The position numbers and the translations under genes were made by a program. 27,052 nt of DNA from DAOTTX01 sp034437515. Lineage in GTDB: Bacteria; Chloroflexota; Anaerolineae; Aggregatilineales; Phototrophicaceae. How positions within the stretch are numbered: the first letter of the stretch is position 1; the number at the start of each line of letters is the position of its first letter. Shown here one piece after another: positions 1-8,029 of this stretch. The notes beneath the pieces are model-generated. The model was not told where the DNA came from. It made no database searches and saw nothing but the letters and a program-made list of their open reading frames with translations. The DNA is taken from NCBI GenBank assembly GCA_034437515.1, contig DAOTTX010000295.1, positions 1 through 27,052 on the forward strand, read 5' to 3'.

Positions 1-1
1 C

Positions 2-2032
2 ATCAACGGCTTCGATGAGAGCGCCCTGCCGAATGCGCTGGTCTACGACATCGCCGAAGATCGCTACTGCGATAGCGACCCGAACGCGGACTTCCCCTTC
101 AACCTGGAGAAATTCTGCGAACACACCGTCGTCAACACCTTCACCCCGCCGGAAACAGGCGACCTGGCAGTCCAGAAGTACATCGACGTGGATCGTGACG
201 GCGTGTACGACTCACAGACCACCGACGAAGTCGGCGCAAGCTGGATGATGACCCTCTACCAGGACGGTCAGAAACTGACGGACGGCCTGACGAACGCGAC
301 CGGTCAGATCATCTTTGAAGACCTCCCGATCGGCACCTATCAGGTGTGTGAAGAAGATCGTGACGGTTTCACCGCACTCAGTGGCCTGTGTCAATACGTC
401 GAAGTGACGACTGACGGTCAATCACCGCTGCCCCTCGTCTTCCTCAACCAGGAAGTGTTCGAGCGCGTCAGCCCTGTACTGGAATGCGTGATCGACAACT
501 ATGACGGCACCTACACCGCACGCTTTGGCTACCTCAACGCCAATGATGAGAACATCAGCATCCCCGTGGGTGAGGACAACTACTTCACACCTGCACCGCA
601 GGATCGTGGACAGACAACGGACTTCGTGCCTGGACGTCAGGTAGAGGTATTCGAAGTTGACTTCAACGGCAGCAACTTGGTTTGGACGCTAACCGGACCG
701 GACGGTGCAACCCGTACCGCGACCGCCAGCGCCGACAGCCAACGCTGCGACGATCAACCGACACCCACACCGGAAATCACACCGGAGATTACTCCTGAAG
801 TGACGCCGGAGATCACGCCAGAGGTGACACCAGAAATCACGCCGGAAATCACCCCTGAGGTCACACCGACCGAAGAGGTGACGCCCGAAATCACCCCTGA
901 GGTCACACCGACCGAAGAAGTGACACCTGAAGTCACACCGACCGAAGAAGTGACACCTGAAGTCACACCGACTGAAGAGGTCACACCGGAAGTGACACCG
1001 ACAGCGACTCCGACCGAGCCGACTGAAGAGCCGCCGACTGAAGAGCCGCCGACTGAAGAGCCGCCGACTGAAGAGCCGCCGACTGAAGAGCCGCCGACTG
1101 ACAATGGTCTGACGACGCCGGACGCGAACACCATGCGTGTGAACGGACAGGTAAGCAGCGGCGAAGTTCGCCCGCAGTTCACCTGGTCAGCAAGTGGCGG
1201 TATGTGGTACCAACTGGTGATCGTGGACAGTAGCGATAACTCCATCGTTGATACCTGGGTCGAGGCAGCAGCCATCTGTGCCAACGGTACCTGCGGCTTC
1301 ACACCCGATACCGACATGCTCCCGGCAGGCTTCCTGAGCGATAGCTACCGCTGGTGGCTGCGTGGCTGGGCAGACGATGTGTTCACCAACTGGAGTAACG
1401 CGGCGACCTTCAACGTCACCGTACCAGCACCGAACGCACCGGTCGGCCTGGGCATGGGCTGGGATAGTACAACACCTGTCCTGAGCTGGACGGCAGAACC
1501 GAATGCCCTGTGGTATCAGGTTTACCTCGGCACCAAAGATGGACAGCAGTTACACTTCCAGTGGCACAGCGCCGCAGAGATGAACTGCGCCAGCCAGACC
1601 TGTACCCTACCATTGAGCATGACTCTGCCGCTAGGTGAGTATGTCTGGTACATGCAAGCCTGGGGACCGGGCGGCTACAGCATCGGTGGAACGCAAGGTT
1701 GGGCGACTGGCCCCGCGTTCACCGTAGCACTGCCGACCCTGCCCGGTGGCCTGAGCGCGACCGTAAGCGGTGGACAGCCGACCCTACACTGGTCATATGA
1801 TCCGCACGCACAATGGTACGAGATCTACCTGGGTAGCACGAGTGGACAGCAGTTGCATCTGCAATGGCACAGCGTCGAAGAGGCGAATTGTGACGGGCAG
1901 ACCTGCTCACTACCGCTCAACGTGAACCTTCCGCAAGGGACCTTTGTCTGGTACATGCGGGCCTGGGGACCCGGTGGCTATAGCACCGGCGGGACGGACG
2001 GCTGGGCAACCGGCAACACGTTCAACAGCTAA
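2..2032 (+). CDS. Secreted or surface multidomain repeat protein, 3' part (5' end outside window)
   Basis: The reading frame is open from the first bases of the window, so the true start lies upstream; about 676 residues are visible. In order they show a Cys-containing segment, a prealbumin/SdrD-B-like beta domain with an Asp-rich DVDRDGVYD loop resembling a calcium-binding loop, and a domain with the pattern LECVIDNYDGTYTARFGY seen in bacterial extracellular proteins. A long Thr-Pro-Glu linker follows, then three Trp-rich Fn3-like modules of about 80 residues (W-Y-x-x-Y-L-G and WYM-x-AWGPGGY motifs, each with a Cys pair). There is no LPXTG motif or C-terminal membrane helix, so the protein is either released or held by the missing N-terminal part. 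A role in adhesion or the cell envelope is inferred. It ends at a TAA followed by a terminator and is probably unrelated to the downstream catabolic genes. Confidence 0.8.
   Translation: MNGFDESALPNALVYDIAEDRYCDSDPNADFPFNLEKFCEHTVVNTFTPPETGDLAVQKYIDVDRDGVYDSQTTDEVGASWMMTLYQDGQKLTDGLTNATGQIIFEDLPIGTYQVCEEDRDGFTALSGLCQYVEVTTDGQSPLPLVFLNQEVFERVSPVLECVIDNYDGTYTARFGYLNANDENISIPVGEDNYFTPAPQDRGQTTDFVPGRQVEVFEVDFNGSNLVWTLTGPDGATRTATASADSQRCDDQPTPTPEITPEITPEVTPEITPEVTPEITPEITPEVTPTEEVTPEITPEVTPTEEVTPEVTPTEEVTPEVTPTEEVTPEVTPTATPTEPTEEPPTEEPPTEEPPTEEPPTEEPPTDNGLTTPDANTMRVNGQVSSGEVRPQFTWSASGGMWYQLVIVDSSDNSIVDTWVEAAAICANGTCGFTPDTDMLPAGFLSDSYRWWLRGWADDVFTNWSNAATFNVTVPAPNAPVGLGMGWDSTTPVLSWTAEPNALWYQVYLGTKDGQQLHFQWHSAAEMNCASQTCTLPLSMTLPLGEYVWYMQAWGPGGYSIGGTQGWATGPAFTVALPTLPGGLSATVSGGQPTLHWSYDPHAQWYEIYLGSTSGQQLHLQWHSVEEANCDGQTCSLPLNVNLPQGTFVWYMRAWGPGGYSTGGTDGWATGNTFNS
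761..1095 (+). repeat. In-frame Thr-Pro-Glu low-complexity repeat
   Basis: Direct repeats encode TPEITPEV, TPTEEVTPEV and then five perfect tandem copies of a 15-bp unit (gactgaagagccgcc, 1021-1095) encoding TEEPP. A 30-bp unit is also duplicated exactly at 911-940 and 941-970. All periods are multiples of three and the frame is kept, so this is a protein linker of the kind that varies in length by replication slippage. Confidence 0.95.
1165..2029 (+). repeat. Three tandem Fn3-like modules
   Basis: Three consecutive modules of about 80 codons start near 1165, 1477 and 1780. The second and third are close copies, sharing GQQLH, QWHS, a C-x4-C pair, VWYM and AWGPGGYS followed by GW-AT-G. The first is a diverged relative with Trp, Cys and WSNA positions preserved. 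This points to internal duplication within the surface protein gene, with the last two modules duplicated most recently. Confidence 0.8.
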
Positions 2033-2055
2033 CCACCGGCAAGTTTAAGTCAAAA

Positions 2056-2089
2056 AGAGAGGCACGGTTCCCCCGTGCCTCTTTTGTTT
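2056..2089 (+). terminator. Rho-independent terminator after the surface protein gene
   Basis: A perfect 10-bp GC-rich stem (agaggcacgg / ccgtgcctct, 2058-2067 and 2073-2082) with a 5-base loop is followed by TTTTGTTT. It begins 25 bases after the TAA stop and separates the surface protein unit from the catabolic island. Confidence 0.92.
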
Positions 2090-2305
2090 CCGGCTCATGT
2101 CATGTATAGAAAGGGTCAATTCTGGTATGCGGTGGCATAGATAGATGATTTTACCCAACGAGAATCGGATGACGGGAACGGTTGTAGATGGTTGGCTCCG
2201 ATTGCTCGATTGAGCGCCGGTGGGTGACAATACAAGCTGAATGGTCATTGGTATTGACGCCCGGTGAGGTGAGGCTCTAGGAGCGCCTATGACAACTTCA
2301 TTCCG
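2090..2305. other. Intergenic region without recognisable gene
   Basis: This stretch lies between the terminator and the promoter of the first plus-strand operon. The open frames crossing it on the minus strand have no recognisable protein pattern and no good start signals. I see no RNA gene or riboswitch here. Confidence 0.5.
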
Positions 2306-2342
2306 TTGTATTTGTCCCTTATTTGTGCTATCATCATGACAA
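2306..2342 (+). promoter_or_regulatory. Predicted sigma70-type promoter with overlapping candidate operator
   Basis: TTGTAT (2306-2311) and TATCAT (2329-2334) are separated by 17 bases, a good -35/-10 pair placed 40 to 68 bases before the predicted TTG start at 2374. The 10-mer ATCATGACAA (2333-2342) overlaps the -10 end and recurs exactly at 20721-20730 in front of another operon of the island, making it a candidate regulator site. Predicted by eye only. Confidence 0.5.
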
Positions 2343-2373
2343 TTATTTGAGGCTGACCAGCGGAGAAAATTTC

Positions 2374-3258
2374 TTGACACAAGCGGTTGAAATCACCGAA
2401 GTTGGCCCGCGTGATGGCCTCCAACGTGAGCAAACACCCATCAGCACAGATGACAAGATTCGTATGATTAATGCGCTGGTTGCGGCGGGTATTCGCTCGA
2501 TTCAAGTCACGTCGTTCGTGCATCCCAAATATGTACCCCAGATGGCGGACGCAGAAGCCGTCTGCCGGGGCATCGACAAGCAAGACGGCGTCATCTATAG
2601 CGGCCTCGTGTTGAACCCCAGAGGGTTAGAACGCGCTGCCGACGCCGGGTTAATCCACGTTGATATGTCCATTTCCGCGAGTGACAGCCACAGCCGTAAG
2701 AACGCTAACGTCAGCTTAGACGAGGCGCGGGCGAACTTCAAAGCGATGGTCAAATCCGCCGATCAAATGGGTATGACCGTTCGTGCAGGCATCCAATGTG
2801 CATTCGGCTACTACGAACCGGACGTGACCCAGGCGCTTGTGCTTGACATCGCCAAACATCACCTTGACCTCGGTGTGGCGGCGCTGGCACTAGCCGACTC
2901 GACCGGCATGGCGAACCCCCGACAGATCAAAGCGATGCTGACCGCGCTGCACCCTATCGCCAGTGAGAAGCCGGTCGTGCTGCATCTGCACGATACACGC
3001 GGTATGGGGTTGGCCAACGTCACCGCCGCGCTTGAGGCAGGTTGCACCCGCTTCGACACCGCGTTCGGCGGGATGGGTGGCTGTAACTTCATACCTGAAG
3101 CCCTGGGCAACATCGCCACCGAGGACACGGTCAACATGCTGCACGCGATGGGCTACGAAACCGGCATTGACATCGCTCAGGTTGCCGCCGTATCAAAGCT
3201 ACTGCAAGATCGCATCGGTCAACAACTGCCGGGCAAACTCTATCAGCTAGTAGGCTAA
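2374..3258 (+). CDS. HMG-CoA lyase family protein (copy 1)
   Basis: This DRE-TIM/HMGL-like lyase of about 294 residues belongs to the family that cleaves 3-hydroxy-3-methylglutaryl-CoA or similar acyl-CoAs by retro-Claisen reaction, using a divalent metal. Visible residues are VGPRDGLQ (Arg13, Asp14), the metal-binding HLHD (His204, His206) and GGMGGCNF with the mobile-loop Cys237. The loop continues PEALGNIATED instead of the usual PGATGN form, so the substrate may differ from HMG-CoA. The start is taken as TTG at 2374 because GGAG at 2362-2365 is well spaced and the family motif begins a few residues later; an upstream ATG-like start at 2323 would overlap the promoter. It is first in an operon with LeuCD-like and CaiB genes, which supports a dicarboxylate-CoA role. 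Confidence 0.85.
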   Translation: MTQAVEITEVGPRDGLQREQTPISTDDKIRMINALVAAGIRSIQVTSFVHPKYVPQMADAEAVCRGIDKQDGVIYSGLVLNPRGLERAADAGLIHVDMSISASDSHSRKNANVSLDEARANFKAMVKSADQMGMTVRAGIQCAFGYYEPDVTQALVLDIAKHHLDLGVAALALADSTGMANPRQIKAMLTALHPIASEKPVVLHLHDTRGMGLANVTAALEAGCTRFDTAFGGMGGCNFIPEALGNIATEDTVNMLHAMGYETGIDIAQVAAVSKLLQDRIGQQLPGKLYQLVG

Positions 3259-3264
3259 ACCATC

Positions 3265-4524
3265 ATGGAACAGACCACAGCGGAAAAACTCATCTCGACA
3301 CATGCCAGGCGCAACGTCCACGCCGGGGAACTCGCCATCGTCGATGTGGATGGTGTGATGGCGACCGACGCGACCGGGCCGTTCGCCATCCGTGCGTTTG
3401 GGCAGATGGGCGGAGCCGAATTATGGGATGCGGAGCGCGTCTCGCTCATCCTTGACCACGCCACCCCCGCCCCTAACGAGCACATCAGCAATTTACACCG
3501 GATGCTGCGTGAGTTTTCCGTGAAGATGGGCAATCACTTTTATGATGTGGGCGAAGGCATCTGTCATCAATTGATGGTGGAAAACGAACACGTCAAACCG
3601 GGGGATTTGTTCCTCGGTGCGGATAGCCACACGCCCACCTACGGTGCGTTGAACGCCTTCGCCGCCGGGGTCGGCTCGACCGACCTCGCCGCTGTGATGC
3701 TCACCGGCAAGACGTGGCTCAAAGTGCCGGAGTCGATCCGGTTGGAGCTTGTCGGGCAGCTCCCGCCCGGCCTCAGCGCCAAGGACTTGATCTTGTTTCT
3801 GGTCGGTCAGGTCGGCCTTGCCGGGGCGACGTACATGGCAGTCGAGTACACCGGCGAAGCCATCCGCGATTTTACGCTTGCTAGCCGTATGGTACTCGCT
3901 AACATGGCAGCGGAAATGGGCGCGAAAACCGGGCTGGTCGATCCTACCGGCCTTGACCTCTGGTATGACTGGGAACCGACCACGTCCGATGCTGACGCAA
4001 CCTACGCCATCAGCCACACCTTCGACATCTCCGCCCTCAAACCGCAGATCGCCGTGCCTCACCTGCCGAGCGATGTGGTCGATATTGACGAGGCACTCGG
4101 TCAAAAGGTCGATCAAGCATTTATCGGCTCGTGTACCAATGCCCGCCTCGAAGACCTGCATATGGCGGCGCAAGTGCTGCAAGGCAAGCAAATCGCACGC
4201 AGCGTGCGGATGCTCATCGCCCCGGCCTCCCGCCGTGTTTATCAAGACGCTTTAGCAGACGGCACCATACAAACACTCTCAGCCGCAGGTGCGACGATCA
4301 TCACTTCCGGTTGTGGGCCGTGCGTCGGGACGTTGGGCGGCATCCCCGCCGATGGTGAGGTGATTATTTCTAGCACCAACCGTAACTTCCAGGGACGCAT
4401 GGGCAACCCCAACGCGGAAATTTATCTCGGTTCCCCAGCAGTGGTCGCGGCGTCCGCCCTTACCGGCGAGATCACCAACCCGGCGGACGTACTCGATACC
4501 ACCATCGAATGGGAGATGCTGTAA
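3265..4524 (+). CDS. 3-isopropylmalate dehydratase large-subunit-like aconitase family protein (LeuC type)
   Basis: This 419-residue protein matches the archaeal/HACN-type large subunit of isopropylmalate, homoaconitate or dimethylmalate hydro-lyases. Three cysteines for a 4Fe-4S cluster are visible: Cys290 in SCTN and Cys350/Cys353 in GCGPC. The GADSHTPTYGALNAFAAGVGS active-site region is also present. The family adds or removes water on hydroxy-dicarboxylic acids. It starts six bases after the lyase stop and overlaps the small subunit gene by one base. No leuA or leuB lies nearby; the partners are a CoA-transferase and a lyase, so a catabolic substrate is more likely than leucine synthesis. 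The exact substrate is unknown. Confidence 0.85.
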   Translation: MEQTTAEKLISTHARRNVHAGELAIVDVDGVMATDATGPFAIRAFGQMGGAELWDAERVSLILDHATPAPNEHISNLHRMLREFSVKMGNHFYDVGEGICHQLMVENEHVKPGDLFLGADSHTPTYGALNAFAAGVGSTDLAAVMLTGKTWLKVPESIRLELVGQLPPGLSAKDLILFLVGQVGLAGATYMAVEYTGEAIRDFTLASRMVLANMAAEMGAKTGLVDPTGLDLWYDWEPTTSDADATYAISHTFDISALKPQIAVPHLPSDVVDIDEALGQKVDQAFIGSCTNARLEDLHMAAQVLQGKQIARSVRMLIAPASRRVYQDALADGTIQTLSAAGATIITSGCGPCVGTLGGIPADGEVIISSTNRNFQGRMGNPNAEIYLGSPAVVAASALTGEITNPADVLDTTIEWEML

Positions 4525-5021
4525 TGCTCAACGGCACAACCCACGTTTACGGCGATAACATCGACACCGACCGCATCATCCCCGGCAAGCATACCAAAAC
4601 ACTCGACATGAGCCAGCTTGCCGCGCACGTCCTCGAAGACCTTGACCCGGAATTTCGTGAGCGCGTCCAACCGGGGGATATTCTGGTCGCCGGGCAAAAC
4701 TTCGGCGCGGGGTCTTCGCGTGAGCAAGCACCGATTGCGCTCAAATCCGCCGGAATCAGTGTGGTGGTGGCGCGGTCGTTTGCGCGGATCTTCTACCGCA
4801 ACGCCATTAACATCGGATTGCCGGTGGTCGAGGTCGCCGCCCATGATTTCGAGATCGGGCATCAGGCGCAGGTCGATCTCGAACGTGGTATCGTGGTCAA
4901 CCTGACGACCGGCAACACCCACGACGCTACCCGTATGCCCCAGGTGATGATCGACATCTTAGATGCGGGTGGGTTAGTCGAATACCTCAAGCGACACGGC
5001 ACCTATCAAATCGAAGGATAA
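4524..5021 (+). CDS. 3-isopropylmalate dehydratase small-subunit-like protein (LeuD type)
   Basis: This 165-residue swivelling-domain subunit is partner of the preceding LeuC-like protein. It shows YGDNIDTDRIIPGK near the N-terminus and the conserved NFGAGSSREQAP active-site Ser-Arg segment. The start is the ATG in TAATG, overlapping the LeuC stop by one base, with GGGAG at 4511-4515. The substrate-recognition loop after IIPG reads KHTKTLDM, unlike the Y-L-R/Y-L-V loops usual in leucine or lysine pathway enzymes. That is consistent with a different dicarboxylic substrate, though residue changes alone do not prove it. Confidence 0.85.
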   Translation: MLNGTTHVYGDNIDTDRIIPGKHTKTLDMSQLAAHVLEDLDPEFRERVQPGDILVAGQNFGAGSSREQAPIALKSAGISVVVARSFARIFYRNAINIGLPVVEVAAHDFEIGHQAQVDLERGIVVNLTTGNTHDATRMPQVMIDILDAGGLVEYLKRHGTYQIEG

Positions 5022-5026
5022 CAAAC

Positions 5027-6223
5027 TTGGACGATTCACAGGTATTACCGCTGGCAGGCATCCGCGTGCTGGAATTTACGCACGCCGTCATGGGGCCGAT
5101 GGCTGGCCTTGCATTGGCAGATTTAGGCGCTGAGGTCATCCGGGTGGAACGTGCGCCAGAAGGTGACCCTACCCGCCGGCTGAAGGGGTTCGGCACCGGC
5201 TATTTCACCTTTTTCAACCGCAATAAGAAAAGCATCACCGTAGACCTCAAAACCGATGCCGGGCGTGAGATCGTGCTCAAGTTGGTAGGTAGCGCCGATG
5301 TACTGATCGAGAACTTTGGCCCCGGCACCATGAACCGGCTCGGCCTCGGCTACGATGTGCTACACACACTCAATTCGCGCCTGATCTATTGTGAACTCAA
5401 GGGCTTTATGCCCGGCCCCTATGAGGAGCGCCCCGCGCTGGACGAAGTCGTGCAGATGATGTCCGGGTTGGCTTATATGACCGGCCCACCGGGGCAACCA
5501 CTGCGGGCGGGTGCGTCCATCGTGGATATTATGGGCGGCACCTATGGCGCGATGGCGGTGCTGGTAGCCTTGCTGGAACGGCAAAAAACCGGACGCGGCA
5601 AGCTGGTGAAAAACGGCCTCTACGAGACAGCGGCGTTCATCATGGGGCAGCACATGGCCTACAGCGCGATTGCACAGGTCGAAGTACCGCCGATGCCTGC
5701 CAGGGTTAGCGCATGGGCCATCTACCGCACCTTCGCCACCACCGACGATCATCTGGTGTTCGTCGGCATCACCAGTGATAAACATTGGCGGCGCTTTTGT
5801 GAGGTATTCGGACGCAATGATCTGCTGGGGCGGGACGACCTCGCCACCAATAACCAGCGCGTTGATGCGCGTGACTGGCTGCACCCAGAACTCGAAACGT
5901 TCTTCGCCGGGATGACGAAAGCGGAGATCATCGCCGGGTGCGATAAAGCCAACATCCCGTTTGCACCGATTGCGCGGCCCGAAGACCTGTTTGACGATCC
6001 GCAGCTCAACGCGGGTGGTACGCTGCTCGATGTGACTTTAGAGGACGGCAGTACCACCAAACTACCACGGCTGCCCATGCAAATCGAAGCCGATGACTTT
6101 GGCATACGGATGCAGGCACCACGCATCGGCGAACACACCACCGCCCTACTGCGTGAACTTGGCTACAGCGATGATGACATCACACAATTCGAGGCCGAGG
6201 CGGTCACGGCGAACGACGGTTAA
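5027..6223 (+). CDS. CaiB/BaiF family CoA-transferase (copy 1)
   Basis: This 398-residue class III CoA-transferase would move CoA from a donor such as succinyl-CoA to a carboxylic acid. It has the N-terminal VLEFTHAVMGPMAGLALADLGAEV segment in family form, NRNKKSITVDLK, and the catalytic Asp in the motif RAGASIVDIMGG. The start is TTG at 5027, preceded by AAGGA and five bases after the LeuD-like stop. It is the last gene of the operon; its TAA overlaps the stop of the opposing reductase gene. Together with the lyase and hydro-lyase it suggests activation of a hydroxy-dicarboxylate before carbon-carbon cleavage. Confidence 0.88.
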   Translation: MDDSQVLPLAGIRVLEFTHAVMGPMAGLALADLGAEVIRVERAPEGDPTRRLKGFGTGYFTFFNRNKKSITVDLKTDAGREIVLKLVGSADVLIENFGPGTMNRLGLGYDVLHTLNSRLIYCELKGFMPGPYEERPALDEVVQMMSGLAYMTGPPGQPLRAGASIVDIMGGTYGAMAVLVALLERQKTGRGKLVKNGLYETAAFIMGQHMAYSAIAQVEVPPMPARVSAWAIYRTFATTDDHLVFVGITSDKHWRRFCEVFGRNDLLGRDDLATNNQRVDARDWLHPELETFFAGMTKAEIIAGCDKANIPFAPIARPEDLFDDPQLNAGGTLLDVTLEDGSTTKLPRLPMQIEADDFGIRMQAPRIGEHTTALLRELGYSDDDITQFEAEAVTANDG

Positions 6224-7092
6224 TCTTTCGTCCAGGCAGCCGCGTAATCTCGTGCATACTGGCGGATGCTACGCGGCTGCATCCCGATGACCTGTTCGAC
6301 ATCGGATGTAACCGGCGCAGCAAGTTTCTGCTTGACCGGCGCATACAGTTGTAAGATCCCCTCGGCGACGGCTTCCGGTCGGCCTGCTTGCTTCAACACC
6401 TCGCGGAATTTGTCATCCGGCATATTGATATACGTGATCTCGCGGCCTAATGCGTCCGTGAGGGCTTCCGCGACGTCGCCATGTGTGATCGCTTCGCCGC
6501 CGGTCAACACGTAGACATTGCCGGTATGTCCGTCTTCAACGAACGCCGTGACCGCGACGTCAGCGATGTCACGCACGTCGATAAAACTTACCGGCTCCTC
6601 ACTGGCCGGCAGCGCGATACTATCGCGGTTTTTGATGCCATCGGCGTAAAATGTGTTGAAGTTCTGCATGTAGAAGTTCGGGCGCAGGTGTGTGTAGTTG
6701 ATGCCACTGGCCTCGATTAACTTTTCACATTCGCCGTGAGTGGCACTTGGTTCGTCGATGTTACGCATCCCCGAAAGCCGCACGATATGATGCACATTGC
6801 TGTCTTTTGCCACGTCCAGAAAGGCTCGCACCATCTCCACGACCAGCCCCATCGTCGGTGTGACCAGAAACACCCGGTCTACGCCGTTGAGTGCCGCCCG
6901 CATCGAGTCGGCATCGTCGTAGTCAAAGCGGATGGTCTCGTAATCGCCGTCCCACTCCATCGCCTGCGCCACCTGCTGGACGCGGTCAGCGTCACGCGCC
7001 GCCGCCTTCACCGGCTCGTCCCGTTCCAACAGTGCCTTAACGACCTCACGCCCGACGTTACCAGTCGCACCGGTAACCAATATTTTCGCCAT
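6220..7092 (-). CDS. NmrA-like / atypical SDR NAD(P)-binding protein
   Basis: This 290-residue Rossmann protein has the glycine motif TGATGNVG at the N-terminus and a DYDDADSMRAAL segment typical of NmrA/QOR2-like atypical short-chain dehydrogenases. Members act as NAD(P)H-dependent quinone or isoflavone-type reductases or as redox sensors, and the sequence does not separate these. It follows the permease gene by 19 bases and probably is the last gene of the transporter operon. Its TAA shares bases with the stop of the convergent CaiB gene. Confidence 0.8.
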   Translation of the reverse strand: MAKILVTGATGNVGREVVKALLERDEPVKAAARDADRVQQVAQAMEWDGDYETIRFDYDDADSMRAALNGVDRVFLVTPTMGLVVEMVRAFLDVAKDSNVHHIVRLSGMRNIDEPSATHGECEKLIEASGINYTHLRPNFYMQNFNTFYADGIKNRDSIALPASEEPVSFIDVRDIADVAVTAFVEDGHTGNVYVLTGGEAITHGDVAEALTDALGREITYINMPDDKFREVLKQAGRPEAVAEGILQLYAPVKQKLAAPVTSDVEQVIGMQPRSIRQYARDYAAAWTKD

Positions 7093-7111
7093 GATGTTTT
7101 ACTCACTCTCG

Positions 7112-8029
7112 TTATGCGTTGCTGTCTTTGCTACTTAGCGGATCAAGCAGTTCACGCAGACCGTCACCTAAAAAATTAAAGCCGATCGTCACGATCATAA
7201 TCGCCACACTCGGTGCGGCGGCGATGTGGGGCGCACTGAGGATGTACTGCCGCCCTTCCGCGAGCATGACACCCCACTCCGGCACGTTCGGCTCTACACC
7301 CAGGCCGAGAAACCCCAACCCCGCTGCTGCCGGGATCGTAATGGCGACATTTAACGTGGCCTGCACCAACACCGGGCCCAGCGAATTAGGGATCACATGG
7401 CGGCGTAAGATATGCGGATCAGTCGCGCCGAGTGCGTGTGACGCCAGCACAAATTCCTGAGCGCGGACGCTCAACACGGTGCCACGCATCAACCGGATGA
7501 ACAATGGAATCGACCCGACACCAATCGCCACGATGACGTTGGTCAGGCCCTTACCCAGCATAGACGCCAACAGAATTGCCAGCAGAATGCCCGGTAGTGA
7601 GAACATCATATCCACAATGCGCTGGATAATCATATCGACCCAGCCACCATAATAACCGGAGATCGCACCCAGCGACACACCGACCGTAAACCCGACGAAC
7701 GTCGCCGCGACACCCACAAACATCGAGATGCGGGTGCCGTAGATCAACCGAGAGAGGATGTCACGACCGAGAAAATCCGTGCCGAGTAGATGCGCCTCCG
7801 AAGGCGTTTTAAGTGAATTCGCCAACCCGAACGCATCAGGATCATAAGGGGCGATCAACGGTGCTGCCAGACCGATCATCAAGAACGTCAAAATAATCGT
7901 CAGGCCGAACAACGCCACCGGACGGCTGAGAAAATGTGCCGTCACCCGCCGCCAGAGTGATTTTCCCTGGTGGATCTCCGGCACAGCGGCGATAGGGGCA
8001 TCCGGCGCGAGTACGGTTACATCAGTCAT
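7112..8029 (-). CDS. ABC transporter permease, DppC/OppC type
   Basis: This inner-membrane permease of about 305 residues belongs to the peptide/opine/nickel uptake family. It has an N-terminal OppC-type segment with the first membrane helix ending in IAPYDPDAFG, then the LLGTDFLGRDILSR motif, several hydrophobic helices, and the EAA loop around SHALGATDPHILRRHVIPN that contacts the ATPase. The start chosen is the ATG at 8029, which overlaps the previous permease by eight bases; an in-frame ATG 18 bases upstream is also possible. Confidence 0.9.
   Translation of the reverse strand: MTDVTVLAPDAPIAAVPEIHQGKSLWRRVTAHFLSRPVALFGLTIILTFLMIGLAAPLIAPYDPDAFGLANSLKTPSEAHLLGTDFLGRDILSRLIYGTRISMFVGVAATFVGFTVGVSLGAISGYYGGWVDMIIQRIVDMMFSLPGILLAILLASMLGKGLTNVIVAIGVGSIPLFIRLMRGTVLSVRAQEFVLASHALGATDPHILRRHVIPNSLGPVLVQATLNVAITIPAAAGLGFLGLGVEPNVPEWGVMLAEGRQYILSAPHIAAAPSVAIMIVTIGFNFLGDGLRELLDPLSSKDSNA

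Noticed and set aside
761..1095. Possible CRISPR array or non-coding tandem repeat
   Set aside because: Units are contiguous without unique spacers and all are multiples of three in an open frame encoding Thr-Pro-Glu.
2045..2583. Minus-strand open frames between the surface protein and the first lyase
   Set aside because: They cross a clear terminator and the 5' part of the lyase gene and show no conserved sequence.
3493..4245. 250-codon open frame on the minus strand
   Set aside because: It lies antisense to the well-supported LeuC-like gene, has no recognisable motif and reflects high-GC codon structure.
3265..5021. Leucine biosynthesis leuCD
   Set aside because: No leuA or leuB nearby, altered small-subunit loop, and operon partners are CoA-transferase and HMG-CoA-lyase-like; kept only as a family-level call.
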